DNA of 64,000 bases, from the NCBI GenBank assembly GCA_025331445.1, contig JAIWNE010000002.1, positions 62,001-126,000 of the forward strand, in the 5' to 3' direction. Source of the stretch: Blakeslea trispora. Taxonomy: Eukaryota > Mucoromycota > Mucoromycetes > Mucorales > Choanephoraceae. The notes under the pieces are model-generated. The model was not told where the DNA came from, did no database searches, and was given only the letters and a program-made list of their open reading frames with translations. Both the position numbers and the translations under genes were made by a program. Below are positions 30,144-47,091 of this stretch, piece by piece; the stretch's first letter is position 1; each line of letters begins with the position of its first letter.

Positions 30144-32828
30144 ATGCCACCAAAGAAGTCTTTGCAAAAGATCTCAAACAAAACTGCTTCAAAGACAGCC
30201 AACAAAGCAGCCAACAAGGCAGCCCATAAGAAGCAAAACAAAAAGAGCAATGGTGCTACTGCAACAGACGGCAACATAGTCAATACAAAAAAGAAGGACC
30301 AAAAGGTAAGGGAGAGAGAGAGAAATTTATCTTGCGATCCCACCTTGTCTTGTATTGATATGTTATATAGATACCTCAATATGTTAGTGTGCCTGAAAAC
30401 GATGAAGATGTTGATGTATCAGACGAAGATCTCGAATTCTTTGCCGAAAACAAAGGATTTACTTCTTTTTTGACAAGCATGGACAGTAAAGAAATCACAA
30501 AGTAAGCTTTCGTTTTTTTCTATTCTGCTTCCTTCTTTTGAGTTTTCTGACACATTGTTTGGATAGGAATACTGCCAAGCAAAAGAAAGAAAAGATGGTA
30601 AAGAAAGTCCAGAAACAAAAGGAACCCGAGGGCTTGGATAGCTCGGATTCAGACGAAGCAAATTCTGATGATGATTTGGATGACTTTGAAGAAATGGATT
30701 CAGACGAAGAGATGGCTTTGTTAAATCAACAGTTTGAAGAAGAGGACGAGTTTGAAAGCGAAGAAGAAGAACAAGCACCTAAGGATAAGACTAAAAGGAC
30801 AGCTAAAAAAGAAGCTGCTGCATCAGACGAAGAAATGGACTATGAAACAAAGCCCAGAAAAGTAGCTAGCGAGTGGAGTCGTAAAGATTATCATACAAAA
30901 CTGCCCATTAAGTTGCCTAGTGGTAAAATCAGTCAACGTGAAAACGAGTCAGAAACAGAGTCCGAAGACGAGATCATGGAAGATGCACCTGTAGAGGAAG
31001 AGATTCAACTATCAGTCGAACAAGAAGAAGAAGAAGAAGAAGAAGAAGAAGAAGAAGAAGAAGAAGAGCCAGAAGAAGTCAAATTGAGCAAGAAGCAGTA
31101 TTTGCTTCAAAAGAAAGAACAATTGGCTACTACTGCCAATGACATTCAGGGTGATCCAGAAGAAAACATTGATCAACTCAAGAAGCTTAGATCTATTACT
31201 AATGATAACAATGCTATTGTCAAGAAGTTGGGTTTGCTTACTCAATTGGCAGTTTACAAGGACATTATTCCAGGTTATCGTATTCGTCCATTGACTACTG
31301 CTGAAGAAGAGGTACAGGTCTCTAAAGAAGTCAAAAAGACAAGAGAATACGAAAAAGCCCTTTTGACCAACTATGAGGCTTACTTGAAGGATTTGAACTT
31401 TCTAGTATCCAGTAAGCTTTCTTCAAAAAAGAAAAAAAATAGAACAAGAGGAATTAAACCCTTTTTTTTTTGTTATTAGAGAAAAAGTCTGAGGAGGATG
31501 AGTCTTTGGCACTTGTTGCCACTCGTTGTTTGTGTGATCTCTTGGTCTCCAAAACTCATTTCAACTTTCGTTTGGAGATCATGGTGACAGTGGTCACTCG
31601 TATGAGTATCATGAAATGGAATGAAGCTGCTCAGCTTTGTAGCGAAGCATTGGTCAATGTGTTTGAGAATGATGAATCAGGCAAGTCTTCATTAGATGCC
31701 GTCAAAATGGTGATCCGTATGGTCAAGTCAAAGGGTTATGCTGTCAATGAGAAAGTGATCAACATTTTCTTGAACCTTCGCTTAAAAGACGAAATGGCTT
31801 ACGGTTCAAGCAAAGGTGATGAAGACGCCCAACAAGTTGGCAAGAAGAGAAAGAACAACAGCAAGCCATTTTTGACAAAGAAAGCAAAAAAGGCACTCAA
31901 GGAAACAAAGGAAATTGAAAAAGAGTTCCAGGAAGCAGAAGCCATTGTCAGCAAAGAAGAGAAAGAAAAAAACCATACAGAGACCCTCAAGTTGATATTT
32001 GCCTTTTATTTTAGAGTGTTAAAGAAGCAGACTTCTTCTCCACTCTTGCCTGCCGTCCTGGAAGGTCTCTCCCGCTTTGCTCACTTAATCAATGTTGACT
32101 TTTTCGATGACCTCTTGAATGCCCTTCGTGATGTCATGCATGCTTTTGAAGACTCGAATGATATATCTCGTACTAGTTCAGGCACTCGCAAGCGATTGTT
32201 ATGTATTATTACCGCCTTTGAGTTGTTGTCTGGTCAAGGTGAAGCCTTTAACTATGATCTCAAGGACTTCTATACTGAAATCTACAAGATTTTGTTTAAG
32301 GCTAGCTTCCATACAAGAATAGAAGAGAAACCTGAATCTCAGCAACAGACAGAAAGTGATATGGTGATGAGAACACTTGAACTCATGTTCCTAAAGAAGC
32401 GACAAATTCCTATTAATCGCTTAGCTGCATTTATCAAGAGGTTTGCATTGGTTGCACTTAATATGCCCAACAAAACTGTGTTACACTGTCTAGGACTCAT
32501 TCAACGACTTGTTCAGGTTAGTTTTTATTAGGTAATTATGTATAGGCGTGGGTAATTGATGGATTGTTACGAAAATAGAAAGATCATCGTTTAGATGCCC
32601 TCTTGCAATCAGAAGATAGAGCATCCAGTGGTATCTATCAGCCTTTGTTAGAAGATCCTGAACTCTGTAATCCATTTGGTACGAGTCTTTACGAGTTGTT
32701 CTTGTATCAGGTAAATATGAATAAATCTAAATAAGATGATAGCATACTAATTTAGATTACATTAGAACCATTATGACCCCAATGTTCGGGCTATTGCAAA
32801 GAGCTTACAAACCACAACACAACTGTAA
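30144..32828 (+). CDS. NOC3: Nucleolar complex protein NOC3
   Basis: Six exons: 30144-30305, 30371-30501, 30567-31411, 31480-32516, 32579-32710, 32766-32828 (789 aa, close to animal NOC3L and longer than yeast Noc3). All introns are GT-AG with continuous frame. The N-terminus is Lys-rich. The conserved SDEDLEFFAENKGFTSFLTS is split around the exon 2 region, and the NOC3 signature LAVYKDIIPGYRIRPL is followed by SKEVKKTREYEKALL. The C-terminal CBF/NOC-type helical region ends NPFGTSLYELFLYQNHYDPN. A run of about 17 Glu lies near residue 250. The protein should act in 60S pre-ribosome maturation and export in the nucleolus, and in yeast also in replication licensing. Start chosen at the first ATG giving the basic leader. 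Confidence 0.94.
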
Positions 32829-36567
<3,739 letters not shown>

Positions 36568-38301
36568 TTAGCCAAAGTGGAATTGGAAGCCACCAGGTGC
36601 TTGACGTCTTCCACCAGCACCGCCAGGGAAGCCACCGCCCATGCCACCACCAGGAAAACCGCCCATACCACCGCCGGGGAAGCCGCCCATACCACCCATG
36701 CCGCCGCCACCAAACATTTGAGCAAAAATGTCGTTTACATCGACACCACCCATACCTCCACCAGGGAAGCCACCACCCATGCCGCCTTCTAAATCAACAC
36801 CAGAGTCATATCTGGCCTTCTTTTCAGAGTCACTCAAAACAGCATAAGCTTCACCCACTTCTTTGAATCGAGCTTCAGCTTTAGCATCACCAGCATTCTT
36901 ATCTGGATGATATTGAAGAGCTAGCTTACGATAAGCCTTCTTAATTTCATTTTCGGATGCTGACTTGCTTAATCCCAAGATCTTGTAGTAATCTTTACGT
37001 TGCGATTTCTTGAGTTCGAGTTCTGCCTTACGTAATAAATTATGGTACTCTGTTATTTGAATAAATAAATAGATAAATTAACACTATGGTTTTTTGTTGT
37101 ATTCTATCTTCTTTTACCTCTGTTGCTGGCGTCCACTTCAGTTAGTTTTCTATAGTCTTTCACTGCTTCTTCGTATTGTTCAGTTTCCATATAACAGCCG
37201 GCACGTCTGCTATAAGCCTTGTAGAACTCTTCGTCTAATTGAATAGCTTTATCACAATCAATCAATGCTTCTTCAAATTTCTTTTGCTTCTGCAGTACAG
37301 CAGCACGGTTGGAATAAAGACGAGCATTCATGTGGTCATTGCTAGGATCAATCTCTAAAGCAGCTGTGTAGGCCTCATAAGCTTCGTCTAATTGACTACT
37401 CTTGAAAGCATTGTTACCAGCCTCCTTTTGCTTTTCAATAGCTCGAGCCATCTTGAGTAAAGAGCGAGCCTTGACGAAATCAGGATCGCAACGAAGTGCT
37501 TCTTGACAGTGTGCTACTGTCTTTTGATTATCACCTTGGCTATAGAAGACACGGGCACGAAGGTATAATGCATCAGGATTTTGACTGTCTAAGCGAACCA
37601 ACGTGTTGACAATACGGCTTGCTTCGGAATAGTTCTTTTCGCCCAAAGCACATTCAGCCTGTAACACTCTCCATTTGATGGGGAGTACATCGGCATCGAC
37701 AAAGTTGATGGCACGATCCAAGCTGTTACGAGCAAGACCGAACTGGTTGTTTGCCATGAATGTCTTTACCTGGTTCATGTAGTTGTATACATTTTGTAAA
37801 TTGTTGTAGTCACGTTGAGTACTCTTAGGGTCAATCTCATAGGCCAGCTTGTATTGACGACTAGCTTCTTCAAGATTGCCCATGTTAAGATGACATTTAC
37901 CTGCTCTCAAATAAGCCTTTACGTTTTGGGGATCTAGGTTGAGAGCAATGCGACAATCGCTAGCTGCATCCTTATACTTCTTCTGCATTACAAGTGCTGC
38001 AGCACGGTTGTTGTAGTAGGTGGGGGTCTTTGGCGAAGCATCTAGATACATAGAGTTAGGGCTTGATACATACACACACACACATATATATATTACCAAT
38101 AGCCTGTGTATACAACTTGACAGCTTCTTCATAATGGCCTTGCTTGTATTGTTCATTAGCCAGATTCTTGATATCCTCAGGGGATCTGTGTTTATATAAT
38201 AAAAAAAACCTGATTAGGGATAATAATTAAATAACATGTGTGGTGAAATATTACAGCTGATGAGTATTGTCAACGTCCATAGGTGAGGAGCTGTCAGACA
38301 T
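36568..38301 (-). CDS. DNAJC7: TPR plus J-domain co-chaperone (DNAJC7/TPR2 type)
   Basis: Four exons on the minus strand: 38301-38255, 38185-38097, 38041-37118, 37049-36568 (513 aa); all introns are GT-AG and the frame is continuous. From about residue 17 a series of TPR motifs ([40 protein letters not shown], and others) fills the first two-thirds. A J domain follows ([20 protein letters not shown]) with the HPD triad at about 401-403. The tail is Gly/Met/Phe-rich (GGMGGFPGG repeats) and ends FQFHFG. TPRs bind Hsp70/Hsp90 C-termini and the J domain stimulates Hsp70 ATPase, so it should move clients between the two chaperones in the cytosol. The layout matches DNAJC7, although the long GMGG-rich tail is unusual for that family. 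Confidence 0.93.
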
Positions 38302-38870
38302 ACTACTTTGTGTCGATTTGTATCGGGTTAATGAAAAGAAAAAGAAAAGAAGAAGGTTGGTTTTAGCAGGTAAAAGTTTTACTTCAAATCATGACAAAAA
38401 ACATAGTCACCTCTTTGAATCAAAATGGTTCAGTCAAAAACGAATCGAAGATGCTAGAAAATTAGGTGCCTTTAATCCTCAAAATGATTTATTGCACTAA
38501 AAAATTTGCATTTCTTATTTAAGCTCAGCAAGGGATGAGGGTGGGGTCATCCCAAGTGCGTTGCATACTCTCTTGCTCCAAGATCCCCTTTTGTTCTATA
38601 TACAGACTACAGTCTTTATTCTCTCTTTGAGAAGCTTTGCTCAAACTCGACATTATTGCTTTCTTCTGTTACCAACTCTATAGTCTGAAAGTCATTCGGA
38701 GCTAAAAGAGAAGCTTACTGTTTATAATGATTTTTAAGCAATTTTTGTCCTTTAGGCTGTAGACAAATGTCCACAAGTGCTAAATTGACTTGGAGTAAAA
38801 AATGTCATTGCGCAATTGGATTATAACAATACAAAGCCTAAAAGGGTGTTTTGTTAAAACAATCGATGAT
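38302..38870. other. Intergenic between co-chaperone promoter and transposon
   Basis: 570 bp. A 77-codon plus-strand frame at 38267-38500 overlaps the co-chaperone start and is probably chance. TGTCCACAAGTGC near 38767 may be a remnant of the adjacent Tc1-type element's end. Nothing else is supported. Confidence 0.45.
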
Positions 38871-39726
38871 CTAACGCTTGGAATGACTATAGAAACCATA
38901 AAGGTCGCTAATAAGCACATCATTGCATGCGTCGGCAATTCTGCTAGATAAGTTTTCCTCTGTCATCAATCTATCACGCTTCATTTTGTTTTTAACAGTA
39001 GCCCAAAACTGCTCAATTGGGATCAATTCGGGCAAGTACATGACCCTAAAACATCTGCTTTCGATTTTATGAATCGTGGGCCTAGACTTATGAATAGACG
39101 CATTATCAAGAACCAAAAAACGTCCTTTCATACTCTCATCCATATCTGTTACATAAAGAAGTTCGTTGATAAACTCAAAAAAGCGAGCAGTTGTAGTACC
39201 TTTAGCTGCTGGCCTATTGCTCTTGTCATTATTCTTTGAAAAAAGGTCAGATCTGTCGATTTCAGCTGCAGTTCTCTTCTTTCCAGTGTTGTTTTTTTAG
39301 CAGTCTCTGTCTCTTTCCTTGGTGGAGGGCTTTTCATAACTATATGCATAATAGCAGATGAATGTGTGACGCTAATGACAGTGTGAGAGGGTGATTTGAT
39401 TTTCGGCTGTTTTAATATAGCAGTACTTCCCAACTTTGGCCTGACCCAGTTGTTTCCCATGTTAATATGGAAACCAGCTTCGTCAATAAAAATGCAGTTC
39501 TCTGTATAATCTAGATCAGAGTCTTTCCACTTCAAACATTATTCATGTTTAGTTTGCTGAATTTCTCAATTCAGCCTTAAGAACGGGCTTCTTGATTGTT
39601 AAAAGCATTGTGTTCCTCAAGTGGTTGTTGAGTTGGGATTTTAGTTTTTCAAAGTCTTTAAATTTTTTCTTTAAGCTATCAATAATATCATCCGACACTA
39701 CCTGTGGATCGTTGTCCATGAGCTCA
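38871..39726 (-). pseudogene. Tc1/mariner-type transposase, fragmented
   Basis: Three minus-strand pieces in different frames form one transposase. The first contains DPQVVSDDIIDSLKKKFKDF and LTIKKPVLKAELRNSAN. The second has the first catalytic Asp in NCIFIDEAGFHINMG. The third has the second Asp in GRFLVLDNASIHKS and the Glu in LIPIEQFWATVKNKMKRD. The order matches DDE_3 Tc1-like transposases, with frameshifts near 39540 and 39145. The N-terminal DNA-binding part is cut off close to 39727, where a plus-strand MULE relic begins. Confidence 0.75.
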
Positions 39727-39731
39727 TAAAC

Positions 39732-41543
39732 GTGTGCAGGTTCGCTATTCGAATCGGCTTTAAGTCCGAAGGGGGCTGTTGGTTTGTTAGCAAACCAAAT
39801 AGCGACGACGAGCATACTCAGGATCATCTTTGCACTGCCAAGTATAACCGGATCACACCCGAAGGCAAATCAAGGCTCTTGGGTCCTGCAGACATCAAGA
39901 TGATTGCTCAAATGGTTCAAAAGAACACCAGTGTACCTGAGATTAGGAAAAACATTGCTAATTTCGAAGGAGCTCTTGTTTTGGAATACCAACACATTGC
40001 AAACCTGGCAAATGAAATCAAGGACTCGGCTATTCCCAACTAAAAAATAGAGGATGCCAAAATCTTGATTAACAAGATGCAAAATGCTGATTATAATGTC
40101 AGATATTAGGTATCCCAAGCAAACAATGGCTCCTCTATGAGTTTGAAGAATTCTTCTTTGCTCACAAGTCGATGCTTCACAATGCAAGAAAAATGGGTCA
40201 GGTTTTGGTAATCGGTGTCACCTAAAAGACGAATGGCCACAACATGCCTCTCATTTGTGTTTACGGTGTACACAACCCTGGTGCTGATCTACTTAAAACT
40301 TTCCCTGTGGCATATGATTTTGTTTGTAATGAACAACAGAGTACTTGAACTTGGTTCCTACAATGCTTGAAGGATGCAATCCAAGGGCACATTGAACAGC
40401 CATTGTTCGTTACTGACAAATGCTTCGCATCAATTGCAGCTTTAGAGGAAGTGTTTCCCGATTCTGACAACTTGTTGTGCATTTGGCATATAATAAGCAA
40501 TGTGAAAAAGGAGCTCAACTAAAATGGTCATTTATTTGATCAAAAAGTCACAGAGGAATGCATGAAACTTGTCGAAAAGATTATCCATGCAGAAGATGTA
40601 GAACGTTTCGACAAATATGTCGAAGCATACATCAAGAAGACGCACAATGAAGACAACGTGTCTGACTACAACCCTGATGCAGACACGCCTGAATGTAACA
40701 AGGCCTTGGGCTATTTTAAAAGGAATTTGCTTGCAATCAGGCACAAATGGGCTACAAATTTGACAAAAGCTGGCCCATTTTAATTGCTTGAGCTCGCAAA
40801 GGACAGAGAGCGGACATCGTGCTTTGAAGGTTGGAATGTCCAGAAGTGGATTTGGTCTCTGCTTTCGAGCAGATCGATTCTTACTGTACTTCGCTGCAGC
40901 AAAAATTTGATCTTTTGGAGCAGAAAGAAGCACAGAAGCGCGACATTCTGATGCTTCGCAACAGACAATTAGATGCTGTCAGAGATAAAGCGTCTCGCGC
41001 TGCTCTCATTGCTGCTCATACTACTTGTGTGGATGTCGAGTCAGAAAAGAAGCCTAGCATTGATGGTGAGAATTGCTCTTGTGCTGCAAAGGTAAACTTT
41101 CTTCTTCCCTGTGCACATTCTATGCTTTCTTTGGAAGACAAGCCATTCGGTCTTCAAGACTTCCATCGCCATTGGCACTTAAGCGAGAGCTATGATGAAA
41201 TAGCTTCTTCCACTATTCCAATCAGCCTTGATTGTAGCAATGAATGGCAACAGTTTCTTTGAAACTGGAGACAAACTTTCGCAATGAGTCTAATCCTGAT
41301 TTTTTGCTCAATCATACGAAAAAGGCAATGGAAGATTACGAATCTCGCCAAAGTTGCGATGACAAGTTGGTCCTACCTTCGTCTCAAGAAGTAAGCAAGA
41401 TTGACCGTTCTGCCAAGGAGCCATGCTACAGCCCTTGGTTGAGATACAAGAGCAAAAGTAAGACAAAATCTGAGCAGATTCAATCTAAAATCACAACAGG
41501 AAAGGTAGTAAAATGCATTGGTTTCGAAGAAAAGCTCTATTGA
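39732..41543 (+). pseudogene. FAR1/MULE transposase, fragmented
   Basis: Plus-strand relic. It has a FAR1-like N-terminal segment (CRFAIRIGFKSEGGCWFVSK), the ADIKMIAQMVQKNTSVPEIR linker, a MULE core fragment (TDKCFASIAALEEVFPDSD, NLLCIWHII), the DVERFDKYVEAYIKKTH segment, a coiled coil, and a SWIM zinc finger, CSCAAKVNFLLPCAH (near 41070-41115). Several stops and frameshifts separate these blocks (for example near 40040 and 40520). It is related to the fragment at 20725-21303 and more distantly to the 155-2741 copy. Confidence 0.7.
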
Positions 41544-43098
41544 CAGAGTTCTTTTGCTGTAGTATCTGTATGGTTTTGAGAAGAGAGATGATGATGAAGA
41601 AAATGACGAAGAAAAAGAAAAGAAAAAAGAAGCTAATGAAGAAAGAGTAACAAACATACCTTCAAAGCTTTCTGAAACAGGGGTACGTGTACCAGCTATA
41701 TCAGTTTCTGAGGTGTACTAAACAAACAAAATAGGGCTAGAGGTGTCTTTTCACTTGTGATTTCGCCACCTTGGCTCTTTTGTGATGACAAAAATTGAAG
41801 TCATCATTTTTCCTTCGACAATTGACGAATACTGTCAACTTGGTGGCTCTTTGGATAATATGTACAATGTTTGCCACATTTATGAGCAGTACTGTCACAA
41901 GCAACAAGAGTAAGAACAACAACAACAGCAGCAGCAAGAGGATGTCATATTCCCCTATAACGTACTCTAGAGTATGTATGAGCTCTCAACAAGCAAGCAT
42001 ACTACACAAGTAACTGAAGGGTGGTCTTCAACAGATACTTCCACCGATGTTGCACAAGAAAAATAAAGCAGGTCTTTTTTGTATTCTTATTTATATCTTA
42101 CTTCACATTCTGCTTTCTCCCATTTACATTTTCTAGTTATAACATTAGATGCCTTTCCACAACAAAAGGAACTACTAACAAAGCAAGAATGGATTGTTTG
42201 GTTCAAAGATTGAAAAACAAAGAGAGCAACAAGGTATACTTTAGAAATTTCCAAAAGCACTTGCGTCACGTTGGTTCGTTGTAGGTTGTTACTAGAAGAA
42301 GCTTGTCCAAGTTCTTCCAGGTCTTCTTGCTAATGAGTTCAATCATCCTGAAATCAGTTGCTGTCCAATCATATTGCCCTATTCAGTATTTTAACCTAAA
42401 GTGGACGAGCGTGAAAACAAAACACTTAAAACACGCCTTGTCGGGTACTTGTTTGGGTTTGTTCAATTTCATGCAGACAACTAGTTATCGCAGTTTTCAT
42501 GGTGTAGTTTTGTACGGCTTCTTTTAGGATTGTACCACATCGTGGTTACTGTATCAACTTTAAAGGAAGAATAAATGATGCAGATCGTTGTAGGTCAATC
42601 TATCTTACGAATGTTCTTGAAAAGGAGATTCTGTGCAGAAGTCTCATGAGACTGTGATAAACATTGGCTCTTGCGGTGCATATCATGAAAAGCAAGTACT
42701 CTTCTTTACTTTTATAATAGCTTTCATTACTGCCTGGAAACTTGTGGCAAAGATGGCAAATTTCTTTTTTCAGTTATATCTCAGGAGTGGTAATTGGCAA
42801 TGGACCTCTCTCTGTACTCAAGTTTCTATTCTTTGTTCTTTTTTCAAACGAACTTCTTTTCTACTATCAAACTGTTGAATATGCAGTTATACCAGAAAGC
42901 AAATTTTGGATGTGCTTAACCGAAATTGATATCCGTTGAGCAATGTTTAAGGTGCGATTTTTTGAAAACTAATATGCGTCATCGTTTTAACTTGTGCCAC
43001 ACCTTAAATTTTTTTTAAGTGTGCAACATTATCACTTTAGGTGTCGTTTTTTTTTATTTTTATTTTTTTAAACACGCATTGCCTCTAGTTATCGTTTG
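41544..43098. other. Transposon debris and promoter region
   Basis: Short frames only. An acidic stretch near 41580-41650 may be the MULE tail. The rest (41.7-42.9 kb) has no recognisable domain in any frame. The last 150 bp should contain the promoter and 5' UTR of the SS18-like gene. Confidence 0.45.
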
Positions 43099-45225
43099 AT
43101 GAATCCTTTTATAAATCAAAATAACCTAACCAATACCTATCTTCAAAATGTATATGACCAACAACAAGTATCTCCTCAACAACAGCAACAGCAGCATCAA
43201 AATTTTATGGCAAACCTACCTCAAGACTTCTTGGGAAACTTTTCACCTCAAAAATTAGACAGCACTACAGCAATGAATCCACAACAACAGCAAGGTGGGT
43301 TCGATCCGCAAGCAAATGCTGCTATCATGGCTAATATGATTGCAAAAAGACAATTGTATGGTCCACAGCAACCTCAGCAATTATTTAACAGTTCTGCCAA
43401 TTCCTCTGTTGTTGGATCTCCTGTGATAGCATCAGCTGGCATGCAGAGTCCTCAACAGCAACAACTATCAAGATCTGGGCTTGTCATCAACACGCCTCAG
43501 CAACAACCACAGGTAGTAGGTCAAACACCGTTTAATTTGCAACAACAGCAACAACAATGGGCCAATAAGCAACAACAGCTCGTTATGCAAAGGATGGACG
43601 ACCAACAGCGACAACAATTCTTCATGCTGCAACAGCAGCAGCAGCAAATGATTCGAAAACAACAAGCAGAACAACAAGCAGAACAACAAGCAGAACAACA
43701 AGCAGAACAACAAGCGCAGCAGCAACAAGCACAGCAGCAACAAGCACAGCAGCAACAATCACAACAACAATCACAACAACAATCACAACAACAATCACAA
43801 CAACAATCACAACAACAATCACAACAACAACAACAGCAACAACAACAACAAGCACAACAACCAGTGAAACAACAATCGCAAAGCGAAACACTAGATCAAT
43901 CTCAATCCCAACTACAAGCGCCCAATACTATTGTCATGTCACCTATTAGCAACGGAGAGGCTTTGCTTGAAAGTCAATTACTACAAACACCAGGCTCAAA
44001 CGATCTTGACATTAATTCTAAACGAGTGGAATCTGTTTTATCGTTGAATATTGAAATCATTCGATTATGCATAGAGTGTCAACGACTTGGATCAAATCTA
44101 GAGCCCAATTTAGCAGCGTAAACAACAAAGAAATAATCTTAAAAAAGTGGAACTCATGCATTTGTCTTTAGTTATCACGCCAAACTACAATCCAACTTGA
44201 CTTATCTGGCAACAATGGCTGATATTTCCATGGTGAAGCCTGGCGAAGTAAAGCATCATTTTTTTCTGACTACTCGCTTGTTTCAATTAATTTTCTTTCT
44301 TATTGTTGTTTACGAACAATAGGACTATAGAACACCTTCTCCTCCGGACTTCTCGCCTCTGCCACCACCAAAATCAGAACTCGGAAAGAAAATTCATGAA
44401 GCATTTAGTATGACACAAAGTTTGTTTGATATTCAGTCAGACAAAAAGCCTGACAATTTTTTCAATGCAACTACATCTTCACAAAGCTCACCTACTACAC
44501 TCAGTCAAAGAAACAATAGTGCATCACAGCAACAAGTACAACAGCAGGCACAACAGCAGGCACAACGACAAGTGCAGCAACAAACACAACAACAACAGGC
44601 ACAACAGGCACAACAGGCGCAAAAACATGCGCAACAACAAGTACAACAACAACAGCTGTTACGTCAACAGGCAGCAGCTATGCGTCAACAACAACAGCAA
44701 CAATTCATGAATAACACGAGTAAACCGATGAATGGAAGCAATAGCAACATGAGTAGTCCTGTTCTCACTACACCCACCTCAGCCACTGCTGGTAGTGGCA
44801 AAGCTCCCAATTTGACGATAGATCAACAAACTATGCTTAGACAAGTGCAATATGCACAGAATCTGTTGCAACAACAACAGCAACAACAGAAACAAATGGC
44901 ACCTAACATGGGGTTTAGTAATATACCATCGCCAGTCACTTCCACACATGTTACCATCAATAACGGATTTAGCCCTATCCAACAGGCGGCCGATTCACCT
45001 AATGTGACTTCACAACCTCAACAGCAAATCATACCAAACGGCTTTTTATCAGCTAATGGCATGATGAATTCAAATGCTATGATAATGAATCCAAATGCAT
45101 TGATGCTGAATACCATAAATCCCAACATGTTCAACTCTATACAGTCATCCGCAGGTACTGATGATCCCAATAACTACAATAATGTACTTATGATGATGCA
45201 AAACATGCAAAATCAACAACCCTAA
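43099..45225 (+). CDS. SS18/SSXT-domain polyQ protein, probable SWI/SNF subunit
   Basis: Three exons: 43099-44117, 44172-44247, 44323-45225 (665 aa), with GT-AG introns and continuous frame. The only globular part is a short helical domain spanning the first two introns (about residues 315-365): LNIEIIRLCIECQ, then AAYHAKLQSNLTYLATMADI. This closely follows the SSXT domain of human SS18 (ending NLVYLATIAD), which anchors SS18 to BAF/SWI-SNF remodellers. Both flanks are Gln/Asn-rich with long CAA/CAG runs (43660-43870, 44525-44705), as expected for a condensate-forming coactivator. Start taken at ATG 43099. Splitting of the domain across exons hides it from single-frame searches. Orthology with yeast Snf11 is possible but not shown. 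Confidence 0.8.
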
Positions 45226-47089
45226 ATTGCAAAATTCCCCCCTCCCCTCATTTTGCCTTGGTTTTCTTTCAATATTTAAGTTTGATTGACATCTATTTAA
45301 GAAAATAAAGAAAAAAGTATTGTGTTTTCTTTTGCTGAGAAAGTGGATTCACTTTTTTAGTTCTAATCAACCTAATTTTTGACTCCTTAGTTTTTGTATT
45401 AGTCATTCCATATCTTCACTATCGACAGACACTAACATGACAAGCAATACCTGTGGTTTAGTGAGAGTGAATCCATCGAACAAATTGACTGATGAGCAGC
45501 CAAGTTATTTTGGTAAAATGAAAGTTAAACAGTTTAAGACCAAAAAGCCATTACGTCTTGTCCAATTAACTAAGAAGGAAGTAGATCATAGCTTTTATGC
45601 AACCCTTCGAGGGAACAATTAAGTGGCTAAACTGCATGAATAATTATGCCTTTCTTCAAATGAAGCCAGAGTACTTCAATTATCATTACCAAGAATTGCT
45701 TCATTAGAGAAAAAGAAAATATGCTAAAAAGAGAAGGGGCTCATTAAAAAACAACACTTAAGCAGCAGAGATGTTCATATGAGTGAAGTAGATGAATGCA
45801 GAATCTGATATGAAGGGACAATTACCTGCTACATTCATTGCTTCTTACACTTTATTCGGAAATTATTGAGTATTCTTAAAAAATTAAATTAACACATCCT
45901 TTCCACTCTTTTGTCTTTGACAGTTCTTTCATATGTTTCGCACCACCAATTTCTTGTCCTATATGTTGCAATCATAAGAGCAATTTGGTGTGCCCATTGG
46001 GCTTTTATCCACTCAAGTGGACGCAGCATCATCCAAAAACAAATATCAAATGATATAAAAAATAAAATATAGAATAGTTCATAATTCGAAAAATCAATCC
46101 ATCAGGATACTAGAAAAGAGTAGGTTTTAAAATGATTTAAATATTAAATAGAGTTACTTACATCAAATGATAGAATGGCACGTAAAAAGAGAAATCATAT
46201 ACAAAAGGAAAGAAAATAACTAATGATGAATATTGAGTAATGAATGTTTGCTACTTACAGCTTCAGAGTTTTTAGGCCCTCCTACCGTATCCGGGTACTA
46301 CAGCAATAACCGAAGTGGAGAAATATTACAGAAAAGGAAAAAAAAAACTTAAAGGAAAGTGTCATTGTTGGTGATGGAGGAAGAGATTGCAGGAGTTCCC
46401 CTGGCTGCTACGACGTGCCAAAACCCAGCCACAAACAGACCTAATTCTCTTAACTATCCAAGTTTTTTCAAAGAGAAAAGAAAAAAAAAATAGTTGGATA
46501 AGAAGATATTTGTAATAAATGCAAAGTAAGTGTAACCAAATCAAAAAAGTCAAGCTGGTCACACAATTGGAGAGGACAAACCAAAAAGAGAAAGCTGTGC
46601 CTGAAAGCAACACCTCTCACTGGTGTCAGATACTTTGGGTATCCTAATTTTGGGTGTCCAGTAAATCAAAAAAGTGGTCATTTTGTTCCTTTGTTTTTAA
46701 AATCTTTGCCTTCACCAGGACAGAATAAATCGTATGATGGACTTTGTCTACGGCCCTTGGTCTTGTCGACCTCTCGATAATGCTGCTGGCCGCGAGAGAA
46801 GACCGTAACTGGAACGAAAGCATTCCAATAAGATGCTTCTTATATTAGCGGCGGCATTCACATCTCTATGCTAGAATTAAGAAAAAAGCTTCTCCTCCAG
46901 TCCGAATAAGACTTTACAAGATCAAGTAATCAGAATTTAATGAAAAAGCAATGCTAGATCAGTAAAGCGGATGCAAACTTTTTGATGCACTTTTCGTTAC
47001 GATTGAATGTTGTTAGCATAAGTAATAATAAAAAAAAGATTTCTTTTGAAAACATGATCGATTTTCATACGTTTTAAACTTAGCAAGAA
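45226..47089. other. 1.9-kb interval without a supported gene
   Basis: Contains a 61-codon frame at 45437-45622 with no recognisable domain. At 46016-46034 lies AGTGGACGCAGCATCATCC, related to the end of the repeat cluster at 3034-3247. Otherwise AT-rich. Confidence 0.5.
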
Positions 47090-47091
47090 GT

